From NCBI GenBank assembly GCA_035632095.1, contig DASQHM010000168.1, positions 1 to 10,750 of the forward strand: 10,750 nt of DNA. The letters are read 5' to 3'. The position numbers were made by a program, and so were the translations under genes. This document shows, in pieces, positions 1 through 7,135 of this stretch. The notes under the pieces were generated by a model, which was given only the letters and a program-made list of their open reading frames with translations, was not told the DNA's origin and made no database searches. Each line of letters begins with the position of its first letter. Position 1 is the first letter of the stretch. Source of the stretch: DASQHM01 sp035632095 (lineage in GTDB: Bacteria > Pseudomonadota > Alphaproteobacteria > Ferrovibrionales > Ferrovibrionaceae).

Positions 1-524
1 GCCGCCGAGGCGCGCTCGGGCGTGAAATCGGCCTCGCGCAGGAGGCGCGAGAGTTGCGACGTCGTATAGGGATGGCCTTGTCCGAAAGGCGTGCCGTCGA
101 TGCGCGCCCAAATGCCCCGGCGGTTGGGTACGACGACCAAGAGCCTCCCGCCGCCGGCCAACACCCGCCAGATCTCCTTGAGCAGCGGCCGTGCTTGTTC
201 GCTGTATTCGAGGCCGTGAACCAGCAGCACGCGATCGATCGAATAGTCCTGAAGCGGGAATTAGCCCTCGTCCGCCAGGGCCACGGCGTTCGGCCCTTCC
301 GCCGGCCAGGGCAGGACGCCTTGCGACGACGGCATGACCGCGATCACCCGTTCCGCCTCTTCCCGGAACATCCGAAGATAGGGCGTCGCGTAACCCAACC
401 CGAGCAGACGCGCCCCGGTCACATCGGGCCAGATGAGGCGCAGGCGGCGGCGAATCATCCGGCGCGCCACCTGGCCGAGCCGGCCGGTATAGAAGTCCCG
501 CAGATCGATCACATCCGCATGCAT
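1..524 (-). pseudogene. SAM-dependent methyltransferase (class I), interrupted by in-frame TAA and cut by the window edge
   Basis: Read on the minus strand from ATG 522-524 (MHADVIDLRDFY), this encodes a class I methyltransferase of a type common in Alphaproteobacteria. The SAM loop is the variant LLGLGYATPYL rather than the textbook LDLGCGTG, followed by the segment WPAEGPN and ALADEG. After 87 codons there is a TAA at 261-263. The same frame then continues without another stop to the window start, with DRVLLVHGLEYSE, LLKEIWRVLAGGGRLLVVVP (motifs around the methyltransferase beta4/beta5 strands) and RTPFG-like and HPYT segments. The family resemblance is therefore intact on both sides of the stop, so this is a single nonsense change, either a recent pseudogene or a sequencing error. 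From memory, relatives have Glu at this point (LADEAELPLPD), which a GAA-to-TAA change would explain. A GTG at 528-530 is an alternative start. The C-terminus lies outside the window. The substrate is unknown. Confidence 0.75.
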
Positions 525-530
525 AATCAC

Positions 531-536
531 AGTGTA
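531..536 (-). promoter_or_regulatory. -10-like hexamer just upstream of the methyltransferase start
   Basis: On the minus strand TACACT (4 of 6 matches to TATAAT) sits six bases before ATG 522-524. No Shine-Dalgarno sequence is visible in between. If used, transcription would start at or beside the start codon, giving a leaderless mRNA. I see no convincing -35 hexamer 17-18 bases further upstream, so this is weak support only. Confidence 0.25.
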
Positions 537-623
537 GCATGGGACGGCTGATCGAATTAGGTTAGGCTAAAGGTTCATCGCCGGGGACACGCGACGCCGA
601 ATTACCGCTCATCTGCCGTCGAG

Positions 624-643
624 GCTCGGACAAGCTCGGGCAA
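624..643 (+). repeat. Tandem imperfect 10-mer upstream of the GST gene
   Basis: Two adjacent copies, GCTCGGACAA and GCTCGGGCAA, match at 9 of 10 positions. They end 33 bases before the GST start codon. A 10-bp period would put the copies on the same face of the helix, as expected for a regulator binding site, but a chance repeat in GC-rich DNA is also possible. Confidence 0.35.
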
Positions 644-676
644 CGGTTCTCAATCACCACATCGGGAGTATCAGCC

Positions 677-1297
677 ATGAAGCTTCGCTATGCGCCTACC
701 TCGCCCTATGTCAGGAAAGTCATGGTCATGGCATTGGAGACGGGATTGGTCGAGCAAATCGAGCGCGTTCCGACGTCGGTGGCGCCGACAAAGCCCAACG
801 AGGAAGTGGCGCGGGAAAACCCGCTGGTGAAGGTACCCTCGCTCACCACGGATGACGGGCTGGTGCTCTATGACTCGCCGGTCATCTGCGAATATCTGGA
901 CTCGTTGCACGGCGGCGCCAAGCTTTTTCCGGCATCGGGCAAGGCGCGGTGGGTGGCTTTGCGCCAACAGGCGCTCGGCGACGGCATCCTCGATGCCGCC
1001 ATTCTCGGCCGATACGAAATCCTTCGTCCCAAAGAGTACCAGTGGCCGGATTGGATCGACGCGCAGCTTCGCAAGGTGCGTGGCGCGCTGGCGGCGCTGG
1101 AGATGGAAGTGGAAGCGGGCGACCTCCAGGGTCCGCTGACGATCGGCCTGATCACCATCGGTTGCGCCTTGGGCTATCTCGACTTCCGCTATGCCGCCGA
1201 AGAGTGGCGGTCGCGGCACCGGCGCCTCGGCGCTTGGTACACCGAGTTCGCGGCGCGCAAATCGATGCAACTGACCGTGCCCAAGGATCCTGTGTGA
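677..1297 (+). CDS. Glutathione S-transferase family protein
   Basis: 206 residues, the normal length for a soluble GST with an N-terminal thioredoxin fold (about residues 1-78) and an all-helical C-terminal domain. The N-terminus MKLRYAPTSPYVRKV carries the Ser9-Pro10 pair where the glutathione-activating residue of Ser/Cys-type bacterial GSTs lies. VKVPSL gives the cis-proline Pro54, and LYDSPVICEYLD gives the Asp66-Ser67 pair that normally holds the gamma-glutamyl group. The protein should be cytoplasmic and conjugate or reduce an electrophilic substrate with glutathione; the substrate is not deducible. The ATG at 677 is preceded by GGGAG (664-668) at good spacing. It is the first gene of a three-gene plus-strand cassette, and its TGA overlaps the GTG start of the next gene. 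Confidence 0.9.
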   Translation: MKLRYAPTSPYVRKVMVMALETGLVEQIERVPTSVAPTKPNEEVARENPLVKVPSLTTDDGLVLYDSPVICEYLDSLHGGAKLFPASGKARWVALRQQALGDGILDAAILGRYEILRPKEYQWPDWIDAQLRKVRGALAALEMEVEAGDLQGPLTIGLITIGCALGYLDFRYAAEEWRSRHRRLGAWYTEFAARKSMQLTVPKDPV

Positions 1298-1722
1298 CGA
1301 CTGAGACGGCCGAGGCGGTCATCGCCGCTCTCGGCCTTCAGCCTCATCCCGAAGGGGGCGCGTTTCGCGAGACATTTCGCGACGCGGCGTCGCCCGGCGC
1401 ACGTGCGGCTTCGACCGCCATCTACTACTTGCTGCGCGCCGGCGAAGTGTCCCATTGGCATCGCATCGATGCGGCGGAAGTCTGGCATTGGTATGCCGGC
1501 GCGCCGCTCGGGCTGTCGGTCTCGCGCGACGGCCGCAAGCCCGAGCAGGTGCGTCTTGGCGGCGACGTGACCGCCGGCGAGCGGCCGCAGGCGGTCGTTC
1601 CGCCCGGCGCGTGGCAGAGCGCCTGCAGCCTGGGTGCCTGGACCTTGGCCGGCTGCACCGTGGCGCCGGCATTCGAATTCGAGCATTTCGAATTGGCGCC
1701 GGAGCGGTGGGAGCCCGGCTAG
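1294..1722 (+). CDS. DUF985 / cupin_5 family protein
   Basis: 142 residues from a GTG start at 1294 that overlaps the GST stop codon (GTGA, 1294-1297). AAGGA at 1283-1287 serves as the ribosome site. The signature LQPHPEGGAFRETFRD at residues 15-30, the metal-site-like HWHRIDAAEVWHWYAG run (His54, His56, Glu62, His65), VPPGAW at 102-107 and the FEFEHFELA tail are those of the cupin_5 (DUF985) family. This is a small beta-barrel protein of unproven biochemical role, and some members are thought to bind sugars or nucleotides. The overlap points to translational coupling with the GST. The longer in-frame reading upstream lies inside the GST gene and is not used. Confidence 0.88.
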   Translation: MTTETAEAVIAALGLQPHPEGGAFRETFRDAASPGARAASTAIYYLLRAGEVSHWHRIDAAEVWHWYAGAPLGLSVSRDGRKPEQVRLGGDVTAGERPQAVVPPGAWQSACSLGAWTLAGCTVAPAFEFEHFELAPERWEPG

Positions 1723-1732
1723 GGGAGACGAC

Positions 1733-2902
1733 ATGCGCGACGGAACTCACCGATATCCGCTGATGGAACGCGTGACCTTCGGACGGCCGTTGGTCGCGAG
1801 CGTCATGGACGAGATCGAGCAGCGCCGTGCGTCGCGCGTCTTCGTGATTGCGAGCAACACGCTTGCCACCACGACCGATGTGGTAGCAAGGATTCAGGCG
1901 GCGCTCAAAGATCGACTTGCAGGGACCTGGACGAGGATCGGCGCCCATGTCCCGCGCCCCGATGTCGTCGCGGCGGCGGGCGCCGCCGACGCCGCGCGCG
2001 CCGATCTGATCCTCACCATCGGCGGCGGGTCGGTGACGGACGCCGGCAAGATGGTGCGCCTTTGTCTCTCGAACGGCATTGCGGCGCCGCGCGACCTCGA
2101 TCGCTTGCGCACGCGAATCTCGACAGACGGCAAGCGCGACTACCCCGAGATTTGCGCGGCGGATCGGCCGCTGATCGCGGTGCCAACGGCGCTCTCGGCC
2201 GGCGAGTACTCGGCCTTCGCCGGTTGCACCGATCCCGAGCGGCGCGTCAAGGAAAGCTTCGCCGAGCGGCACATGGCGCCCAACGCGGTCATCCTCGACG
2301 CCGCGATCACCGTGCACACGCCGCAATGGCTGTGGCTGTCGACGGGCATTCGCGCCGTCGATCACGCGGTCGAAGATCTCTGCTCGGTGAACAGCACGCC
2401 GTTCTCCGATGCCGCTTCGCTGCACGCGCTTCGCCTTCTCGGCAGCGGGCTGCGCCGCAGCCGCAAGGTGCCGGCCGACATCGAAGCGCGGCTCGACTGC
2501 CTCACCGGCGCTTGGCTCTCCATGGTGGGATCGCAGTCTGGCGTCGACAAAGGAGCAAGCCATGGCATCGGCCATGTTCTCGGCGGTACCGCGGGCGTTC
2601 CGCATGGCTACACCTCATGCGTGATGATGCCGCATGTTTTGCGGTTCAATGCCGCGGTCTGCGCCGAACGTCAGTCGCTGATCGCCGAAGCTCTTGGACA
2701 TCCGGGCGCTGAGGCGGCCACGGTCGTGGCCGACCTCATCGGCGACCTTGGTTTGCCGCGCACCCTGCGGGATGTCGGCGTCAAGCGCGAGCAGCTCCAG
2801 GAGATCGCGCGAAACTCGATGCACGACCGGTGGATCCATACCAATCCGCGCAAGATCGACGGCCCCGAGACGATCGCGCTCCTGCTCGAGGCCGCTTGGT
2901 GA
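1733..2902 (+). CDS. Iron-containing alcohol dehydrogenase family protein, maleylacetate reductase-like
   Basis: 389 residues, the usual length for group III (Fe-ADH) dehydrogenases. The dinucleotide site is TIGGGSVTDAGK (residues 95-106). The C-terminal helical domain carries GIRAVDHAVE (205-214), ASHGIGH (275-281), VPHG (289-292) and NPR (371-373). Of the metal ligands expected from E. coli FucO-type enzymes (Asp, His, His, His), the three histidines are present as His211, His277 and His291, and the extra active-site His is His281. The Asp, expected four residues before His211, is replaced by Arg207. Maleylacetate reductases are known to work without metal and also lack this Asp, so an NAD(P)H-linked reductase of that branch is likely. 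ATG 1733 follows GGGGAG (1722-1727), 10 bases after the cupin stop codon. Exact substrate unknown. Confidence 0.85.
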   Translation: MRDGTHRYPLMERVTFGRPLVASVMDEIEQRRASRVFVIASNTLATTTDVVARIQAALKDRLAGTWTRIGAHVPRPDVVAAAGAADAARADLILTIGGGSVTDAGKMVRLCLSNGIAAPRDLDRLRTRISTDGKRDYPEICAADRPLIAVPTALSAGEYSAFAGCTDPERRVKESFAERHMAPNAVILDAAITVHTPQWLWLSTGIRAVDHAVEDLCSVNSTPFSDAASLHALRLLGSGLRRSRKVPADIEARLDCLTGAWLSMVGSQSGVDKGASHGIGHVLGGTAGVPHGYTSCVMMPHVLRFNAAVCAERQSLIAEALGHPGAEAATVVADLIGDLGLPRTLRDVGVKREQLQEIARNSMHDRWIHTNPRKIDGPETIALLLEAAW

Positions 2903-2914
2903 GGCAAAGCCTCA
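2900..2914. terminator. Hairpin spanning both stop codons of convergent genes
   Basis: TGAGGCAAAGCCTCA is a perfect inverted repeat with 6-bp arms and a 3-base loop. Its left arm contains the TGA of the dehydrogenase gene (2900-2902), and its right arm contains the TGA of phaB read on the minus strand (2912-2914). It is the only structure between the two convergent genes and could act in both directions. No T-run follows on either strand, so classical intrinsic termination is not shown. Confidence 0.4.
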
Positions 2915-3634
2915 ATACATGTGCTGGCCGCCGTTGATGGACATTGTCGATCCCGTGATGAAACCGCCTTCGTCGGAGACCAGGAACAAAACGCCGCGGG
3001 CGATCTCCTCGGCATGACCGAGGCGGCCCACCGGAATACGCGCGATGATCTTGTCGAGCACGTTCTGCGGCACCGCGCGCACCATGTCGGTGTCGATGTA
3101 GCCCGGCGCGATGGCGTTCACCGTGATGCCGCGGCCAGCGCCCTCCTGCGCCAGCGCCTTGGTGAAGCCGTGGATGCCCGACTTCGCCGCGGCGTAGTTG
3201 ACCTGACCATACTGGCCGGCCTGGCCGTTGATCGAGCCGATATTGACGATGCGGCCGAACCCGCGCTCGCGCATGCTCTCGATCACCAGGCGGCACATGT
3301 TGAAGCACGAGGTGAGGTTGGTGGCGATGACCTGGCCCCAGGCTTCGGGCGTCATCTTGTGCAGCACCGAGTCCCGGGTGATGCCGGCATTGTTCACCAG
3401 GATCTCGACGGGACCGAGCTCCTGCTCGATGCGCCGCATGCCGGCCTCGCAGGCCTTGTAGTCCGAGACGTCGAACTTGTAGGCGGCGATCCCGGTTTCC
3501 TTGGTGAATTGCCGCGCCGCATCGTCATTGCCCGCGTAATTCGCCGCGACGCGATGGCCGGCATTCTTCAAGCCTTCCGAGATCGCCCGTCCAATGCCGC
3601 GTGTCCCGCCGGTTACAACCGCTACCCGTGCCAT
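2912..3634 (-). CDS. phaB: Acetoacetyl-CoA reductase (NADPH), PHB synthesis
   Basis: 240 residues, a classical short-chain dehydrogenase. It has the cofactor loop TGGTRGIG (residues 8-15), NNAG (81-84), the catalytic Ser134, Tyr147 and Lys151 in IGSINGQAGQYGQ and NYAAAKSG, and the PG motif APGYIDTDM (176-184). The NGQ-G-Q-GQ-NY stretch is characteristic of PhaB (acetoacetyl-CoA reductase) as opposed to FabG, and its place next to phaA and phaC supports that. It reduces acetoacetyl-CoA to (R)-3-hydroxybutyryl-CoA in the cytoplasm. The ATG at 3632-3634 follows GGGAGG on the minus strand (about 3641-3646), a strong ribosome site. It is the last gene of the phaE-like-phaC-phaA-phaB operon, 73 bases after phaA, with GC-rich inverted sequence in the gap. 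Confidence 0.95.
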   Translation of the reverse strand: MARVAVVTGGTRGIGRAISEGLKNAGHRVAANYAGNDDAARQFTKETGIAAYKFDVSDYKACEAGMRRIEQELGPVEILVNNAGITRDSVLHKMTPEAWGQVIATNLTSCFNMCRLVIESMRERGFGRIVNIGSINGQAGQYGQVNYAAAKSGIHGFTKALAQEGAGRGITVNAIAPGYIDTDMVRAVPQNVLDKIIARIPVGRLGHAEEIARGVLFLVSDEGGFITGSTMSINGGQHMY

Positions 3635-3707
3635 GCCATCCTCCCAGTGGTTTCCGGCCCGTCTTCGCCGGCCGGCCGCCTTGCCTATGCCCCGTCAGAC
3701 TGCGTCG

Positions 3708-4880
<1,173 letters not shown>

Positions 4881-4916
4881 CGGTGTGTCCTCGTGTTGGG
4901 AATCGGGTTCGCTTGG

Positions 4917-6185
4917 TTACTTCCCCTTAGATAGTCGTCTGCGGCGGGATTTGGAACCCGTCGCGGACGAGCCATGCGCGGCAAGCCACTCGACGAGCGG
5001 CTGCCACACCGCTTTGGGCGCATCGCGCGCCACCATCATGCCGATATGTCCGAGGGGCGGCGACAACCGTTTCGCCGCGGGCAGCGCGTCCGCAAGCGCC
5101 ACGGCGGTTGCCGGCGGAACGATACGATCTTGCCCCGGCACCACGACGAGGCTCGGCACCGTCACGCGACGCGGCAGGATCGGCGAGCCCGCGACGCGCC
5201 ATGTCCCCCGGCGGGGGGTATTGGCAGCGTACCAGCCGGCCAGGCACTCGCGCGCCACGGGCAGAGACAGCGGCACGCCGTCGTTGAGCCAGTCCTCGAG
5301 GGCGACGAAATCGCGTTCCTCGGCGCTGTCCGCGGGCAGGCCGGCGAACCGCGTAAACTTGCGCAGCGCGAGCAAAGGGTCGAGCGCCGCAAAGAGCGAC
5401 TGCAGAACGTCGACGGGTATTTCGCCGAGCGCCCCGAAAACGCGCGTCAGGGGTTCGGCGAGGCCGCCGACCAGCTGCGCGTGGCCAGCGCGCTCGGCGT
5501 GAAAATCCCAAGGTGTCGCGAGCAGCGCCAGGGCGCGGACCAGCGCGGAGCGCCGCTGAGCAAGCGCCAGTGCCAGCAGCCCGCCCATGCAGTAGCCGAT
5601 GACGGCGAAGGGTGCTCCCGCAACCGCTGCGGCGGCGTCCGCCGCCGCTTCCAGGCGACCGGCGATATAGTCCGTCAGGGTAAAGCCGCGCTCGATCTCG
5701 CCCGGCCTGCCCCAATCCACGAGCAGCGGTCGGGCGCCCGCCGCCGAAAGATGGCGAAGGAGGCTCTTCTCGGCGCTGAGGTCGAGAATATAGGCGCGAT
5801 TGACGAGCGACGGGACGACGAGCAGCGGCGCACCGCCCGGAGGCCCGTAATCCAGGAGGCGCGTCGTGCCTTCCTGCCACAACACGGGCGGTTCCGGCAG
5901 ATTGCGCCGATAGTTGTGATGGCGATAGCGCTCGACCCCACGCAGAAAGACGTCCGCGCGCGATCTCAGCTCGACATCGACGGCGGCGGCAAAGCGTTCA
6001 GGAGCGACGGCGGCGAGCGCGTGATGCAGCTCGTTTGCGGCCGGCGCGAGGTCCCTTCTCCAAGGCAGCGATCCGCTTTTCAAGAGCGGCAAGACGGCGC
6101 GCGAGCTCATCCAAGCCGTCGCCGCGCTGGCGAGATGGATCGGAAGCGGCCGCGGCCCTTGGCGCAGGCGCGGACGGTCCTCCAT
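4917..6185 (-). CDS. phaC: Poly(3-hydroxyalkanoate) synthase, short two-subunit type
   Basis: 422 residues from ATG 6183-6185; a GTG at 6189-6191 would add two. The alpha/beta-hydrolase core has the PHA synthase lipase-like box GYCMGG with nucleophile Cys199, Asp353 in PGQDRIVPP and His380 in GHIGMM: the Cys-Asp-His triad of PhaC, where true lipases have Ser. Upstream motifs LLDYGP, VPSLVNRAYILDL and VDWGRPG are also synthase-like. Class I enzymes run to about 590 residues and class III PhaC to about 355, so this is intermediate, closer to class III. The N-terminus GPRPLPIHLA is what I remember from alphaproteobacterial relatives. That supports the early start and therefore a 188-bp out-of-frame overlap with the upstream coiled-coil gene. 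The C-terminal tail SKSRRRRLSKGK is strongly basic. It polymerises hydroxyacyl-CoA on the granule surface. No strong ribosome site precedes the start, which fits translational coupling. Confidence 0.9.
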   Translation of the reverse strand: MEDRPRLRQGPRPLPIHLASAATAWMSSRAVLPLLKSGSLPWRRDLAPAANELHHALAAVAPERFAAAVDVELRSRADVFLRGVERYRHHNYRRNLPEPPVLWQEGTTRLLDYGPPGGAPLLVVPSLVNRAYILDLSAEKSLLRHLSAAGARPLLVDWGRPGEIERGFTLTDYIAGRLEAAADAAAAVAGAPFAVIGYCMGGLLALALAQRRSALVRALALLATPWDFHAERAGHAQLVGGLAEPLTRVFGALGEIPVDVLQSLFAALDPLLALRKFTRFAGLPADSAEERDFVALEDWLNDGVPLSLPVARECLAGWYAANTPRRGTWRVAGSPILPRRVTVPSLVVVPGQDRIVPPATAVALADALPAAKRLSPPLGHIGMMVARDAPKAVWQPLVEWLAAHGSSATGSKSRRRRLSKGK

Positions 6186-6357
6186 GCTCACGGCCAGCCC
6201 CGTCCGTTCGCGCGGCCCAGCCGGTCGGAACCAGGATCGACATCAATCTGGCGAATGCCTCGGCGAGGTCGGGATCTGCCGCAACGGCGATCATCTGCTC
6301 CTGCCATAGGTCGATATACCTCTTGGCCAGGCTCGCGAGGTCCGGCACGTCCCCCAT
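5998..6357 (-). CDS. Small PhaE-like coiled-coil protein, candidate PHA synthase subunit
   Basis: 119 residues from ATG 6355-6357, first gene of the pha operon. The N-terminal half (LAKRYIDLWQEQM, residues 10-22, then AADPDLAEAFARLM, 26-39) is predicted helical and resembles the start of small PhaE/phasin-like proteins. A low-complexity Ala/Pro/Gly linker follows (about 50-80), then a heptad run LARRLAALEKRIAALEKG (85-102) and a basic tail ending in SRARRRRS. Class III PhaE and class IV PhaR subunits also combine helical regions with a C-terminal coiled coil and sit beside phaC; this one is much shorter. Its last 62 or so codons overlap phaC in another frame. I infer a synthase-activating or granule-surface role from position and shape, not from a recognised catalytic motif. 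An in-frame ATG at 6415-6417 would add 20 unconvincing residues. Confidence 0.65.
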   Translation of the reverse strand: MGDVPDLASLAKRYIDLWQEQMIAVAADPDLAEAFARLMSILVPTGWAARTDGAGREHGGPSAPAPRAAAASDPSRQRGDGLDELARRLAALEKRIAALEKGPRAGRKRAASRARRRRS

Positions 6358-6365
6358 GGCCGCGC

Positions 6366-6371
6366 AGTATA
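6366..6371 (-). promoter_or_regulatory. -10-like TATACT upstream of the PhaE-like gene
   Basis: Read on the minus strand, TATACT (5 of 6 matches to TATAAT) stands eight bases before ATG 6355-6357. No ribosome site lies between them. A transcript from here would be leaderless or nearly so. The -35 position holds no recognisable hexamer, so a regulator-dependent or different promoter is possible. Confidence 0.35.
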
Positions 6372-6411
6372 TCGGCGGCCTCTCGCGATGGCCAGGGCGG
6401 GCCGACGTCCT

Positions 6412-6422
6412 CGGCATTGCAG
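6412..6422. promoter_or_regulatory. Candidate PhaR operator half-match in the pha intergenic region
   Basis: The plus strand reads CGGC-ATT-GCAG (minus strand CTGC-AAT-GCCG). As I remember it, PhaR of Rhodobacter sphaeroides was reported to bind CTGC-N3-GCAG; this site matches 7 of those 8 fixed bases. It lies between the divergent phaE-like and phaR genes, where autoregulation is expected. One short motif with a mismatch is weak evidence. Confidence 0.3.
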
Positions 6423-6473
6423 CACTATGACGAGAAAGCTGTTATGCTTAGAAATTCATCACAGCCCGCATCG

Positions 6474-6487
6474 CCGGCGGATGCCGG
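6474..6487 (+). promoter_or_regulatory. Small hairpin abutting the phaR ribosome binding site
   Basis: CCGGC-GGAT-GCCGG forms a 5-bp GC stem directly before GAAGGGGAC (6488-6496), the ribosome site of phaR (ATG 6505). It might modulate access to that site, though short GC stems are common in DNA of this composition. Confidence 0.25.
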
Positions 6488-6504
6488 GAAGGGGACAGGC
6501 CACA

Positions 6505-7110
6505 ATGATCGAGAAGAGCGGGGGCGAGAAGCCGCCGGTAATCATCAAGAAATACGCCAATCGCCGGCTCTACAATACGTCAACCAGCAGTTACGTCACG
6601 CTTGACGATCTCAGCCAAATGGTCAAAGCCGGCAGCGAGTTTCTCGTCTATGACGCCAAGACCGGCGAGGACATCACCCGCGCAGTCCTCACCCAGATCA
6701 TCGTCGAGGAGGAGCAGAAGGGCCAAAATCTTCTGCCCATCGGCTTCCTGCGGCAGCTCATCAGCCTCTACGGCGACAGCATGCAATGGATGGTGCCGCG
6801 CTACCTCGAGCACGCCATGACAACATTCGCGCACAACCAGGAGCAAATGCGAAAGCATCTTCAGGAAACGCTGGGCGGACTCTTCCCCTTCGGACGCTTG
6901 GAGGAAATGGGCAAGCACAATTTGGCGCTGTTCGAGAAAACGATGAAGATGTTCACGCCCTTCCCCGTTGCGCCGTCCGCCGACAAACCGCGCGCTGAGC
7001 AGCGCCCGGGCGAGGAGCCGCCAAAAGACGCCACGCTGAAGGATCTCACGGACCGCATCAACGCCTTACAGCATCAAGTCGAGGAGCTGAGCAAGAAACA
7101 CGAGGAATGA
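6505..7110 (+). CDS. phaR: PHB synthesis repressor PhaR
   Basis: 201 residues, typical for alphaproteobacterial PhaR. Residues 11-71 carry the N-terminal DNA-binding domain (PHB_acc_N) with the hallmark IKKYANRRLYNT, then SYVTLDDL and VYDAKTGEDITR. Residues 72-115 (ILLPIGFLRQLISLYGDSMQ-like region) form the PHB accumulation domain that senses polymer. A Pro/Glu-rich linker (152-178) leads to a C-terminal coiled coil (LKDLTDRINALQHQVEEL, 178-195). PhaR binds PHB granules; when polymer accumulates it leaves its operators and lets phasin and its own gene be expressed. ATG 6505 is chosen because the ribosome site lies at 6488-6496 and the domain begins right after. The open frame upstream of it is arginine/histidine-rich and unlike the family. 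It diverges from the pha operon, across 147 bases. Confidence 0.95.
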   Translation: MIEKSGGEKPPVIIKKYANRRLYNTSTSSYVTLDDLSQMVKAGSEFLVYDAKTGEDITRAVLTQIIVEEEQKGQNLLPIGFLRQLISLYGDSMQWMVPRYLEHAMTTFAHNQEQMRKHLQETLGGLFPFGRLEEMGKHNLALFEKTMKMFTPFPVAPSADKPRAEQRPGEEPPKDATLKDLTDRINALQHQVEELSKKHEE

Positions 7111-7135
7111 CCACTCCGGCAGCGGTAACGAGCGG

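Noticed and set aside
1319..2605. 428-codon minus-strand open frame opposite the cupin and dehydrogenase genes
   Set aside because: Arginine-rich shadow; the plus-strand genes have clear family motifs and ribosome sites.
3635..3707. GC-rich inverted sequence between phaA and phaB as an internal terminator
   Set aside because: No T-run follows and phaB has a strong ribosome site. It is more likely an intercistronic structure or plain GC-rich sequence.
6388..6504. Upstream in-frame extension of PhaR
   Set aside because: Arg/His-rich and non-homologous; the ribosome site at 6488-6496 points to ATG 6505.
4974..6605. 543-codon open frame on the plus strand opposite phaC
   Set aside because: It is the antisense shadow of phaC and its small upstream gene, very rich in Arg/Gln/Ala, with no motif. 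High GC at third codon positions opens such frames.
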